In this document: positions 8,631-17,343 of the stretch, piece after piece | Layout: each line of letters begins with the position of its first letter | How positions within the stretch are numbered: the stretch's first letter is position 1 | Source of the DNA: Candidatus Tepidiaquacellales bacterium OLB4/UTCHB1 | Lineage (GTDB): Bacteria > Bacteroidota > Ignavibacteria > Tepidaquicellales > Tepidaquicellaceae | DNA: 64,000 nucleotides | Direction of reading: 5' to 3' | Assembly: GCA_002050165.1 (NCBI GenBank) | Contig: MWSW01000004.1 | Span: forward strand, 1 to 64,000 | Made by a program: the position numbers and the translations under genes | The notes under the pieces: model-generated | The model's database searches: none | The model's input: only the letters and a program-made list of their open reading frames with translations | Told to the model about the DNA's origin: nothing

Positions 8631-10871
8631 TTGAAAAAAAAGCGCCGCTTCAATCACGTTTCAAAAACAGATATTAATAAAATCTCAACTTTCGAGCATC
8701 AATATCCTATTGATATACTCGGTGCAAAGGTTGACAAGAAAATCCATTCCGTTCGCATAATTACATTCCTGCCCAAAGCGATCAATGCATATATTAAAAC
8801 TAAACACGTATCAATTCAGCTTGACCGCATCAGCACAGGAAATATTTACTCTGCAGTAATTGAAAATACTGATATTGTGCCTGAATATACAATACATTTT
8901 GAAGATGAAGACGGGAATGAGTTTGCATTTCATGATCCGTATAATTTCCCGATTGAATTTTCAGATTACGACGAACACCTTTTCGCAGAAGGGAATCACA
9001 ACAGAATTTACGAAAAGCTCGGTGCACACAAAAGAAAAATTCTCGGTAAACAAGGTGTGATGTTCACTCTTTGGGCCCCAAACGCGAAAGCAGTTGCATT
9101 AGCAGGTGAATTCAATTCATGGACTCCGGGAATGTTTCCAATGCAAAAATTAACCGCTAATGGAATCTGGGGACTTTTCATCCCGGGGATTAATGATGGG
9201 GTACAATACAAATTCGCCGTCAAAGATAATCACGGTAACATTGTAATGAAAACCGATCCATTTGCGTTCGAATCGGAACTTAGACCTTCCAACGCATCCA
9301 TAATTTCCTCGCTGAACGGATTTAAATGGACTGATAAGAAATGGATTAACAAAAGGAAGAAAACCATTAAGTATAAAACTCCAATTTCCATTTACGAGCT
9401 TCACCTCGGAACTTGGAAAAAGGATTTCGGTGCAAACGAATGGGGTTTTAAAAATTACCGCGACCTCGCTCATGAAATTGTTGAATACGTAAACTTAATG
9501 GGTTATACACATATTGAATTGCTCCCGGTAATGGAACATCCTCTCGATAATTCATGGGGCTACCAGGTTGTAAATTATTACGCACCGTCAAGCAGATATG
9601 GAACTCCGCAGGATTTCATGTACTTTGTCAATCATTGTCATTTAAACGGGATTGGAGTTATTCTCGATTGGGTTCCGGGACATTTTCCAACCGATGCGCA
9701 TGGATTGGCGAAATTTGATGGTACAGCGCAATTTGAATATTCAAATCCGCTCAAATCATATCACAAAGATTGGGGTACGCTTATCTTTGATTACGGAAAG
9801 AATGAAGTTAGAAATTTCCTGATTGCCAATGCGCTGTTCTGGATTGATAAATACCATATTGATGGGCTACGAGTTGATGCTGTTGCTTCAATGTTATATC
9901 TCGATTACTCAAAAAATGACGGTGAGTGGGAACCAAATATTTATGGCGGAAATGAAAATCTCGAAGCAATTGAATTCCTTAAACGCCTTAATGATACAGT
10001 ACATCGGGAATTTCCCGGAATACTTACCATTGCTGAGGAATCAACTTCCTGGCATGGGATCACTAAACCATCTTATACCGGTGGACTCGGGTTCGATATG
10101 AAATGGAATATGGGCTGGATGCATGATACATTGTTTTACTTTTCTCAGGATCCGGTTTATAGAAAGTTTCATCACAATAAAATCACCTTCTCGTTGTGGT
10201 ATTCATTTAATGAAGATTACCTGTTACCATTATCACACGATGAGGTTGTTCACGGAAAGAAATCTCTTATTGATAAAATGTCCGGTGACCTGTGGCAGCG
10301 CTTCGCTAATCTGAAACTACTTTACGGTATGATGTTCGGACATCCCGGCAAGAAGCTGAACTTCATGACAAATGATATTGCGCAATACCTCGAATGGAAT
10401 TCAAACGGAGAGCTAAATTGGGATGTACTTGAAATTGAACACAATAAAAAGTTTAACCTTTTTTTCAGGGACATCGCTCACCTGTACCGAAAGCAACCGG
10501 CGTTATTTGAAGTTGATTTTAAAAGTAACGGTTTCAGATGGCTTGACTTTAAAGATGCCGATAATAGCGTCCTTGCCTTTGCGAGGTTTTCCGCCGATAA
10601 TAAGGAAACAATAATTTTTACATTTAATATGACACCGGTAATTCGCACCAATTATGTTTTCGGTGTTCCGCAAAAAGGTATATATCGTGAGATACTAAAC
10701 AGCGACGCGGTAGAATACGGTGGAAGCGGAGTCGGAAATCTCGGCGAAATAATAGCCGAAGAAATTCCCCATCAGGATTTTCTTTACTCAATTAAAGTTA
10801 CTTTACCTCCTCTGGCTGTGAACGTATTTAAACTTGATAATCCCAATGACCCGGTTGAGTTGTCTTCATAA
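8631..10871 (+). CDS. glgB: 1,4-alpha-glucan branching enzyme GlgB
   Basis: 746 residues, normal for the family. It cuts alpha-1,4 chains and re-attaches them by alpha-1,6 bonds during glycogen synthesis. Order: an N-terminal N1-type module (about 20-115), a CBM48 module with FTLWAPNAKAVALAGEFNSW (about 145-235), the GH13 barrel (about 255-640) and a C-terminal beta domain. Catalytic residues are visible: nucleophile Asp416 in DGLRVDA, acid/base Glu469 in TIAEEST, and Asp537 in LSHDEVVHGKKS. The only plausible start is TTG, since no in-frame ATG precedes the conserved N-terminal module. It heads a co-directional glucan cluster with a GH57 enzyme, malQ and a phosphotransferase-like fusion. Confidence 0.95.
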   Translation: MKKKRRFNHVSKTDINKISTFEHQYPIDILGAKVDKKIHSVRIITFLPKAINAYIKTKHVSIQLDRISTGNIYSAVIENTDIVPEYTIHFEDEDGNEFAFHDPYNFPIEFSDYDEHLFAEGNHNRIYEKLGAHKRKILGKQGVMFTLWAPNAKAVALAGEFNSWTPGMFPMQKLTANGIWGLFIPGINDGVQYKFAVKDNHGNIVMKTDPFAFESELRPSNASIISSLNGFKWTDKKWINKRKKTIKYKTPISIYELHLGTWKKDFGANEWGFKNYRDLAHEIVEYVNLMGYTHIELLPVMEHPLDNSWGYQVVNYYAPSSRYGTPQDFMYFVNHCHLNGIGVILDWVPGHFPTDAHGLAKFDGTAQFEYSNPLKSYHKDWGTLIFDYGKNEVRNFLIANALFWIDKYHIDGLRVDAVASMLYLDYSKNDGEWEPNIYGGNENLEAIEFLKRLNDTVHREFPGILTIAEESTSWHGITKPSYTGGLGFDMKWNMGWMHDTLFYFSQDPVYRKFHHNKITFSLWYSFNEDYLLPLSHDEVVHGKKSLIDKMSGDLWQRFANLKLLYGMMFGHPGKKLNFMTNDIAQYLEWNSNGELNWDVLEIEHNKKFNLFFRDIAHLYRKQPALFEVDFKSNGFRWLDFKDADNSVLAFARFSADNKETIIFTFNMTPVIRTNYVFGVPQKGIYREILNSDAVEYGGSGVGNLGEIIAEEIPHQDFLYSIKVTLPPLAVNVFKLDNPNDPVELSS

Positions 10872-10976
10872 AAAATTTTGTATGTGGTTATTTATTAGAA
10901 GTACAGAATTCCGGTTCTACCATTAAGTTTTGTTTCCTTATTAAAAAAATAAATCTGAAACATAAAATCTGATTGA

Positions 10977-12500
10977 TTGAATAAAAAGCATTTGATAATC
11001 CACGGACATTTTTACCAGCCACCACGGGAAAATCCCTGGACTGACGAGATTGACCCGGAGTTTTCAGCGGCTCCTTTTCACGACTGGAATGAACGTATAC
11101 TTCAGGAGTGTTATAAACCAAATACTGAAGCTGTTATCGTCAACTCTCACGGGGACATTATCCGGCGCGTGAACAATTACGAATATCTGAGTTTTAATTT
11201 CGGGCCGACTCTGTTTTCATGGCTCCGCAAGAAACACCGCCACACATACGAAAAAATTATTGATGCTGATAAAAAAAGCATAATTAAAAACAACGGACAA
11301 GGGAATGCGATTGCACAAGTTTACAATCATATCATTATGCCTCTCGCATCTGAGCAGGATAAAATTACTCAGGTAAAGTGGGGGGTGAAAGATTTTGAAT
11401 TTCATTTTGCACGCAAACCAGCCGGAATGTGGCTCGCTGAAACTGCATGTAATAACGAAACTCTCAAAGTTCTTGCCGATGAAGGAATAAAATTTACGAT
11501 CCTAGACCCATCACAAGCGTACGCTATCAGAAAAATCGGATCCGAACAATGGGTAAGTAAACCTGAACTGGAACTTGATACTTCACGACCGTACAGGTTT
11601 TTCACTAACGAAAAATTTATTGATGTATTCTTTTATAATGGAAAACTTGCACGCGAGATTGCTTTTGACGACCTCATTTTTCATTCTGAAAAATTAATGG
11701 ACAGGATTGTAAATTTAAGTTACGGGTTCAGAATGATTTCAGCTGCAACCGACGGAGAGACTTTCGGGCACCACAAACATTTCGCAGACAGATCTATTGC
11801 ATATTTATTTTCTGAACTTACCTCAACGAACGGGTTTTCGGTAACAAATTATTCCAATTTTCTGAAATTAAATCCACCCGATTACGAAGTGATTCTTGAT
11901 AACGGACCACTAGGTGAAGGAAATTCCTGGAGCTGCGCACATGGCGTTGGCAGGTGGAGCGACGATTGCGGTTGCCATACCGGTGGTGAAAATGGCTGGA
12001 ACCAAAAATGGCGGAAAACCCTGAGATTTGCGCTCAATGACCTTGCAGTGAAACTTGACTATGTATTTATTAAAGCCACCAAACACCTCTTAAAAGATCA
12101 CCGGCAAGCGAGAAATGAATACATTGATATTATGCTTAACCCGGATTCTGAAACGATTGAAAAATTTTTTTACTTTAATTCAGTGAAATATTTGGATCAA
12201 TCGGAGGTGAATCTCTGCCTGAAACTTCTCGAAATGCAAAAGTACCGTATGTTTATGTTTACAAGTTGCGGCTGGTTTTTTTCCGATATTACAAATATTG
12301 AAACTATTCAAATACTAAAATATGCCGCAAAGGCAGTTGAACTAACCGCTGATGCTACCGGGAATGATTTTGAAAATGTGTTTTTGAAAAATCTGATGGA
12401 AGTAAAAGGTAACACAAAATCACTGCCAACTGCTGCGGATGTTTACCGGAAAAAAATTAAGCCCCTGAGTAAGTCAAAGCATAGAATAAGAATAATGTAA
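10977..12500 (+). CDS. GH57 family glucanotransferase/amylase-like enzyme
   Basis: 507 residues, TTG start immediately before the conserved GH57 opening HGHFYQPPRENPW. GH57 landmarks are present: the nucleophile candidate Glu155 in GMWLAETAC and the acid/base candidate Asp259 in AATDGETFGHH. A glycine/cysteine-rich segment (SWSCAHGVGRWSDDCGCHTG, about 321-340) is typical of the subgroup that carries a DUF3536-type C-terminal region; from memory, those proteins are often around 800 residues, so this copy appears short at its C-terminus. The family acts on alpha-1,4-glucans (transfer, branching or hydrolysis). Position between glgB and malQ (11 bp before malQ) supports a role in glycogen or maltodextrin processing. 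The exact reaction cannot be read from sequence. Confidence 0.85.
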   Translation: MNKKHLIIHGHFYQPPRENPWTDEIDPEFSAAPFHDWNERILQECYKPNTEAVIVNSHGDIIRRVNNYEYLSFNFGPTLFSWLRKKHRHTYEKIIDADKKSIIKNNGQGNAIAQVYNHIIMPLASEQDKITQVKWGVKDFEFHFARKPAGMWLAETACNNETLKVLADEGIKFTILDPSQAYAIRKIGSEQWVSKPELELDTSRPYRFFTNEKFIDVFFYNGKLAREIAFDDLIFHSEKLMDRIVNLSYGFRMISAATDGETFGHHKHFADRSIAYLFSELTSTNGFSVTNYSNFLKLNPPDYEVILDNGPLGEGNSWSCAHGVGRWSDDCGCHTGGENGWNQKWRKTLRFALNDLAVKLDYVFIKATKHLLKDHRQARNEYIDIMLNPDSETIEKFFYFNSVKYLDQSEVNLCLKLLEMQKYRMFMFTSCGWFFSDITNIETIQILKYAAKAVELTADATGNDFENVFLKNLMEVKGNTKSLPTAADVYRKKIKPLSKSKHRIRIM

Positions 12501-12511
12501 ATGATATCAAA

Positions 12512-14341
12512 TTGAGCACAGAATATTTTTTAAACTCCCGGACCGGTTCTCAATGGAAATTAATCGACGTAAAGAAGCGGGCAGGGCTTGTTGTACCTCT
12601 CTTTTCAGTTTGGTCAGGAAATAAAACTATAGGTGAGTTTACCGATATCAATCTATTAACTGACTGGAGCCGTTTGTGCGGTTTGTCAATTATTCAACTT
12701 TTGCCTTTGAACGATATGGGAAGCGACAATTCACCATATAATTCGGTTAGTTCATTCGCTCTTGACCCGGTGTATATTAATTTAAGCAAACTGAAAGAAG
12801 TTTCAGCAGGTAAAACCAGAAAAATTATTTCATCCATAAAATTTGAAAACCTTAATACACAACGCGTAAATTACAGGATAAAAAGAAAAAAACTTAATAC
12901 ACTTCGAAAAATATTTACCGAAGCATTTCTGGATTCTGAAGAATATTCGGATTTTAAACATCAACAATCACACTGGCTTGACAGCTACGCGCTTTTTAAG
13001 TTAATTAAATCACATTACAACGGAAAACATTGGGAAACGTGGGACAGGCGTTTTCGAAATATTGATTCACTGACTGTAAAAGATATTCTAAAGCACAAGC
13101 GGGAAGAACTGAATTTCATTGCTTGGGTGCAATGGCAGGCGTACAATCAACTCAAGGAAGCAAAATTGTACGCTGAAAAAAATTCGGTTCTGCTAATGGG
13201 TGATCTGCCCTATCTTGTATCTTCTGATAGTGCTGATGTCTGGCAGAATCCTGATTATTTTAAACTGGATAAAGTTGCCGGCGCTCCACCTGATATGTAT
13301 ATGCAAAAAGGACAGAGATGGGGAATGAGTCCTTATAACTGGATGAATATTGCAATCGGAGGTTTCACATATATTAGAGACAGATTAAAATATGCTGAAA
13401 ATTTCTATCACTCCTATAGAATTGATCACTTTATTGGTCTCCTACGCATCTGGACTATATCAAAAAATATAAGTGAATCTTTTGGTGGAGAGGTCGGACA
13501 ATTTGATCCGGCGGATGAAAATATCTGGAAACAACACGGCAGAGAAATTGTAAACGAATTTATATCGGCCTCTTCAATGCTCCCGGTTGCAGAAGATCTT
13601 GGAACTGTTCCAAATGATTCTTTTGAGCTACTACATGAATTAGGAATTCCAGGGATGGAAGTTCTCCGTTGGAAACGCAATTGGAGCGATGGCGGAAGTT
13701 TTGTTAACCCGGAATTTTTCAGGGAAAATTCTATCTCGGTTTTGTCAACTCACGATTCGTCTACTATATCCGCATGGTGGAAATTTGAGGCGGGTAAAAC
13801 TGACCTGAGTTCATTTTACAAAAACCTCGAACAGTATGGGATCTCACGCGAAGAGATTCAAATCTTAAGAAATAAACTTTTCAAGAAATACATAAATCCT
13901 GCCGGAAGAGTTGAATGGCGGGCTATTGTTAGCCCCGAGTCTATCAATGAATTTACATCCAACTTCAGCGATAATGTGAAATATTATTTGCATGAGCTAT
14001 ACAAATCAACCATTCGCGAACGAACCGATTTTGCATCTTTAATTGGATATAATTGCATGCTATCAGATGAAATCAATGTAAACTTTATCCGCAATTGTCT
14101 TCAAACTGCACTTGGTGCATCATCAATTTTTAGTATCCAGTTGCTGATGGAGTGGCTATATCTTGACGGAGATATTTTGAAACGTTTCAGTAAATGGCGC
14201 GACAGGATAAACTTTCCCGGAACTGTTAGCAATCTTAACTGGACATGGCGATTACCTATAAGTCTCGAAGACATGATGAAGTCTGAAGTAATTAAAATTA
14301 TCAAAACTCTGGTTGAACAATCTGGCAGAGGAGATGGTTAA
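12512..14341 (+). CDS. malQ: 4-alpha-glucanotransferase (amylomaltase) MalQ
   Basis: 609 residues, GH77 family. It transfers maltooligosyl units between alpha-1,4-glucans, recycling short chains from glycogen breakdown. Catalytic positions: nucleophile Asp305 in YRIDHFIGL, acid/base Glu361 in VAEDLGTVP, and Asp415 in LSTHDSST. The SPYNSVSSFALDP motif near residue 73 matches the usual SPY...FA(G/L)NP substrate-binding region. Starts with TTG 11 bp after the GH57 gene. The C-terminal end overlaps the next gene's ATG by 8 bp, implying translational coupling. Confidence 0.93.
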   Translation: MSTEYFLNSRTGSQWKLIDVKKRAGLVVPLFSVWSGNKTIGEFTDINLLTDWSRLCGLSIIQLLPLNDMGSDNSPYNSVSSFALDPVYINLSKLKEVSAGKTRKIISSIKFENLNTQRVNYRIKRKKLNTLRKIFTEAFLDSEEYSDFKHQQSHWLDSYALFKLIKSHYNGKHWETWDRRFRNIDSLTVKDILKHKREELNFIAWVQWQAYNQLKEAKLYAEKNSVLLMGDLPYLVSSDSADVWQNPDYFKLDKVAGAPPDMYMQKGQRWGMSPYNWMNIAIGGFTYIRDRLKYAENFYHSYRIDHFIGLLRIWTISKNISESFGGEVGQFDPADENIWKQHGREIVNEFISASSMLPVAEDLGTVPNDSFELLHELGIPGMEVLRWKRNWSDGGSFVNPEFFRENSISVLSTHDSSTISAWWKFEAGKTDLSSFYKNLEQYGISREEIQILRNKLFKKYINPAGRVEWRAIVSPESINEFTSNFSDNVKYYLHELYKSTIRERTDFASLIGYNCMLSDEINVNFIRNCLQTALGASSIFSIQLLMEWLYLDGDILKRFSKWRDRINFPGTVSNLNWTWRLPISLEDMMKSEVIKIIKTLVEQSGRGDG

Positions 14342-16799
14342 ACCCACCTTAAATCTACTCGGAGGCTTAGGTAGTAGTGCGGAATATTGGAAATTTGTAT
14401 TACCACATTTCAGTAAATATACACCAACGCCGATTGAACTCCCCGGATTCGGCAATAATAAATCTGATTCTTTTCGCAACAACGACGAACTCGCCCGTTC
14501 ACTGATAAACCTTACGAAACCGGGTGAAGACATTCTCGCATGCGGCTTTGGTGCGCTTGTCGCTCTCCGTGTTGCAACTATTGATCCATACCATTTTAGA
14601 AATTTTATAATCCTTGCACCAATCGGTGCATTCATTGGGAAAAAGCAGCCTAAAATTTTTCCGCAGTACCTTGATGGAATACCCTTTTTAAAATTTTTAA
14701 TTTCTGTAAATCCTTCCCTCTTAAAAAAGTACTTAACTATTGCTCCACGTGATAATGAAATTTTTGAAATCATCGCACGCGGAATTAAAAATTACAGCGC
14801 ATTGAAATCTATTTTGAACCTGATTTCTCCGGTTGATGCACTGGATTTATTTGACTACATAGACAATAATGTCAGAATATTATGGGGGGCAAAAAACAAT
14901 GTAATAGATATCTCACATATCGCCGCATGGGATAGTATTCTCAAACGCGCTAATCTGTCAATCACGATAAAAAATGATTGGGGACACTTTCCGTATTTTG
15001 ATGATCCTCCCGGTTTCGTTAAAACCGTAGAAGATGAATCCGAATCCTTTAAATCGCACACAAAAGCAGGAAGATTAAAACTTGCAAAGATTGCGGGACT
15101 TAATGTTCCGGAATTTTGTGTAGTCGAAAAATATATTGACGAATTTAAGCCTGATAACACGAAATCCTTTGTGATTAGATCCGGATTTTCAAATGAAGAC
15201 AAAGCTGATTCATCTGAACCGGGTTTACATAAATCATTCCTTAGAATCCGTCCGGAAGATGTTGAGCAAAAGGTAAATGAACTTTTCAGCAATGGAGCGG
15301 ACGAGGTAATAATTCAAAAATATATAGAACCGCTTGTCTCAGGTGTAGCTTTTGTAAGAAATATTTCAACCGAAATTGAATGGGTAAACGGCCACCTTGA
15401 AGGACTGACTTCAGGGAAAGTAACACCTCAGAGTGCAGTTATATCAAAAATGCAAAACGGGTGGGAAGTCGGCTGGAATAAAAGCATGGATGAATCTCCG
15501 TTTATTGTTATGATTTCATACCTGAACGAGTTCCTCTTAAATTGTATTTCAAAGTTTCACTACGAACACTGTAATATTGAGTGGGCATGGGATGGATTGG
15601 AATTCTATCTACTCCAGCTCAGACCTGTAACCAATTTCGGTTGGCGAAGGCTTATTTCTTCCGCAAATCTGGATGAAATACTCCCGAAACAAGTTAGTAA
15701 TTTGATGAACGAAGCTCAGATAAAAGCTGCGAAAAGTATCGGCAGACTCTACGCTCTCTGGGATTACAGAACAATTGAAAACAACGAACCGTTCACCGTA
15801 GAATTTAACCACGCACAGTATATAAACTGTGACCTTTTCCTTTCAAGTTTCAAAAATTGGGGATTACCGGCAAAACTGTTCTTTAGAGAAATTGGAGGAT
15901 ACTCCCCTGAGCCACGATTTAATTTTTTCCGGTTTATTCTGACCATACCGAAGTTTATTAAAATGCTCATTCTTGCGAGACAAAAAGTAAAAATGTCGTA
16001 TTTAAAACTTCTCGATTTTGAAGTTGAGTTAAATCATCTATTGAAATTAAATTCACCTCACCGCGAATATTTAATCAGGCACTGGTTTATTCGATATTAC
16101 CTGTTTATTACAAGAACAAACATAGTTTTGAAGGCTTGTCTTTCGAGCGCAGGCGGGAACTTCATGGGTAATCCGAAAACTGTTTACTCTGAAATGTTAC
16201 AAACAAAATTTCCACATCGTGTAAAATTTGAAAGCGATCCGGCATCCGAGCGGAAGGTTGAAAAATTTTACCATGTCAGCAGTTTTCCAAAATGGAATTT
16301 ATTCCTCAGAATATGGAGTGCGATAGGATTACCGGGTATGCGGGGAAGATATATTGAAATTAGGGAATGGTACAGAGATAACAATATGCGACTCATACAA
16401 CGGTTACATTTTGCATTGAAAGGAACGGAAGCTTTCGGATTATCAGAGGCAGTGCGATTGAAGTCGGGAACATTCTGGCAAAATAGTGGAGTTGATGAAA
16501 GTGCGGATTTCAACGATTCTATACCATCAATAATTTATCCCGGTGATGTTATCGGAATTATCGGAAAGGATATTCTGATTGTTGACGCACTTGAACCGGG
16601 ACACTTCGAAGAATATAAAAATGCTAAAGCTGTTATTGCACGAAATGGTGGTATGCTCTCTCACGGTGCAATCCTATTAAGGGAAATTAAGAAACCATCC
16701 GCTATAATCAGTAATTTCCCGGATAACCTTTCAGGGAAACTCGTGAATTTCAAGAACGGGGTTATAACACTGATGGACAACCTCAATTCTAAAATCTGA
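14334..16799 (+). CDS. Alpha/beta-hydrolase-like domain fused to PEP-synthase/RPH-like phosphotransferase
   Basis: 821 residues from the ATG at 14334, which follows a GAGGAG site and overlaps the malQ stop; a TTG at 14313 is an alternative. Residues 1-230 form an alpha/beta-hydrolase-like domain with LLGGLGSSAEYW and a retained His218 (DWGHFPYF), but the nucleophile elbow reads ACGFGAL, so Ser is replaced by Gly71, and the usual acid position is Asn. From about 240 there is an ATP-binding domain of the PPDK/PEP-synthase type: FVIRSGFSNEDKADSSEPGL, EPLVSGVAFVRN, GKVTP, IEWAWDGLEFYLLQLRPVT. The C-terminal swivelling domain has ARNGGMLSHGAILLREI with the phospho-histidine. The order (ATP-grasp, middle, His) matches rifampin phosphotransferase and PEP synthase. 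Substrate unknown; the glycogen neighbours suggest a glucan or sugar, which is inference. Confidence 0.8.
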   Translation: MVKPTLNLLGGLGSSAEYWKFVLPHFSKYTPTPIELPGFGNNKSDSFRNNDELARSLINLTKPGEDILACGFGALVALRVATIDPYHFRNFIILAPIGAFIGKKQPKIFPQYLDGIPFLKFLISVNPSLLKKYLTIAPRDNEIFEIIARGIKNYSALKSILNLISPVDALDLFDYIDNNVRILWGAKNNVIDISHIAAWDSILKRANLSITIKNDWGHFPYFDDPPGFVKTVEDESESFKSHTKAGRLKLAKIAGLNVPEFCVVEKYIDEFKPDNTKSFVIRSGFSNEDKADSSEPGLHKSFLRIRPEDVEQKVNELFSNGADEVIIQKYIEPLVSGVAFVRNISTEIEWVNGHLEGLTSGKVTPQSAVISKMQNGWEVGWNKSMDESPFIVMISYLNEFLLNCISKFHYEHCNIEWAWDGLEFYLLQLRPVTNFGWRRLISSANLDEILPKQVSNLMNEAQIKAAKSIGRLYALWDYRTIENNEPFTVEFNHAQYINCDLFLSSFKNWGLPAKLFFREIGGYSPEPRFNFFRFILTIPKFIKMLILARQKVKMSYLKLLDFEVELNHLLKLNSPHREYLIRHWFIRYYLFITRTNIVLKACLSSAGGNFMGNPKTVYSEMLQTKFPHRVKFESDPASERKVEKFYHVSSFPKWNLFLRIWSAIGLPGMRGRYIEIREWYRDNNMRLIQRLHFALKGTEAFGLSEAVRLKSGTFWQNSGVDESADFNDSIPSIIYPGDVIGIIGKDILIVDALEPGHFEEYKNAKAVIARNGGMLSHGAILLREIKKPSAIISNFPDNLSGKLVNFKNGVITLMDNLNSKI

Positions 16800-16925
16800 G
16801 AGACATGCGTAAACGGAAGAGTATTTTATAAAATATTTTTATTGTAATTACCAAAACTCTCCAATTTTGTACTCACCTGATTGAAACCTGTTTAAACTGA
16901 AAAAATTTTTTTTTATTTTTGAAAA

Positions 16926-17246
16926 GTGAAATTCCTGATTTCCATATTTTGTTTTTATTTTCTCGCGCTGACAGCTTTGCCTTGTGTTGATAACAACGAA
17001 TGCGGTTACAGTGACCGAACTCAATCAACCCCGGTAAGTTCAGATTATGTCAACCACGAGCAGGAAGCTGAACATTGTTCACCGTTTTGCGTATGTGTTT
17101 GTTGCGGTCAGACCTGGGGTTTCACGCAATTGCAAATAGATTTAGGTTCTTACCACCCAATACCAACCGGAAAGATATCGCTTAAATCCATATCATACCT
17201 GTTGGAAATTCCTTTTTCCATCTGGCAACCGCCAAAAATCAGTTAA
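16926..17246 (+). CDS. DUF6660-like small exported cysteine-rich protein
   Basis: 106 residues with a GTG start and signal peptide (about 1-17). The mature part begins ALPCVDNNECG and contains the cysteine cluster HCSPFCVCVCCGQTW, with several acidic and His residues. This pattern matches the small proteins found directly upstream of RND heavy-metal pumps in Bacteroidota (DUF6660 family by recollection). It lies 97 bp before the CzcA-type gene. A role in periplasmic metal binding or sensing is plausible but not shown. Confidence 0.7.
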   Translation: MKFLISIFCFYFLALTALPCVDNNECGYSDRTQSTPVSSDYVNHEQEAEHCSPFCVCVCCGQTWGFTQLQIDLGSYHPIPTGKISLKSISYLLEIPFSIWQPPKIS

Positions 17247-17343
17247 TGGTTCATTAATGTTCCGATTTGTCGGATCGTGTGAAAATTTTTCGCAGCATGT
17301 TGGTATGCGATAATGTGCATACATACATTAACCTGATTTTAAT

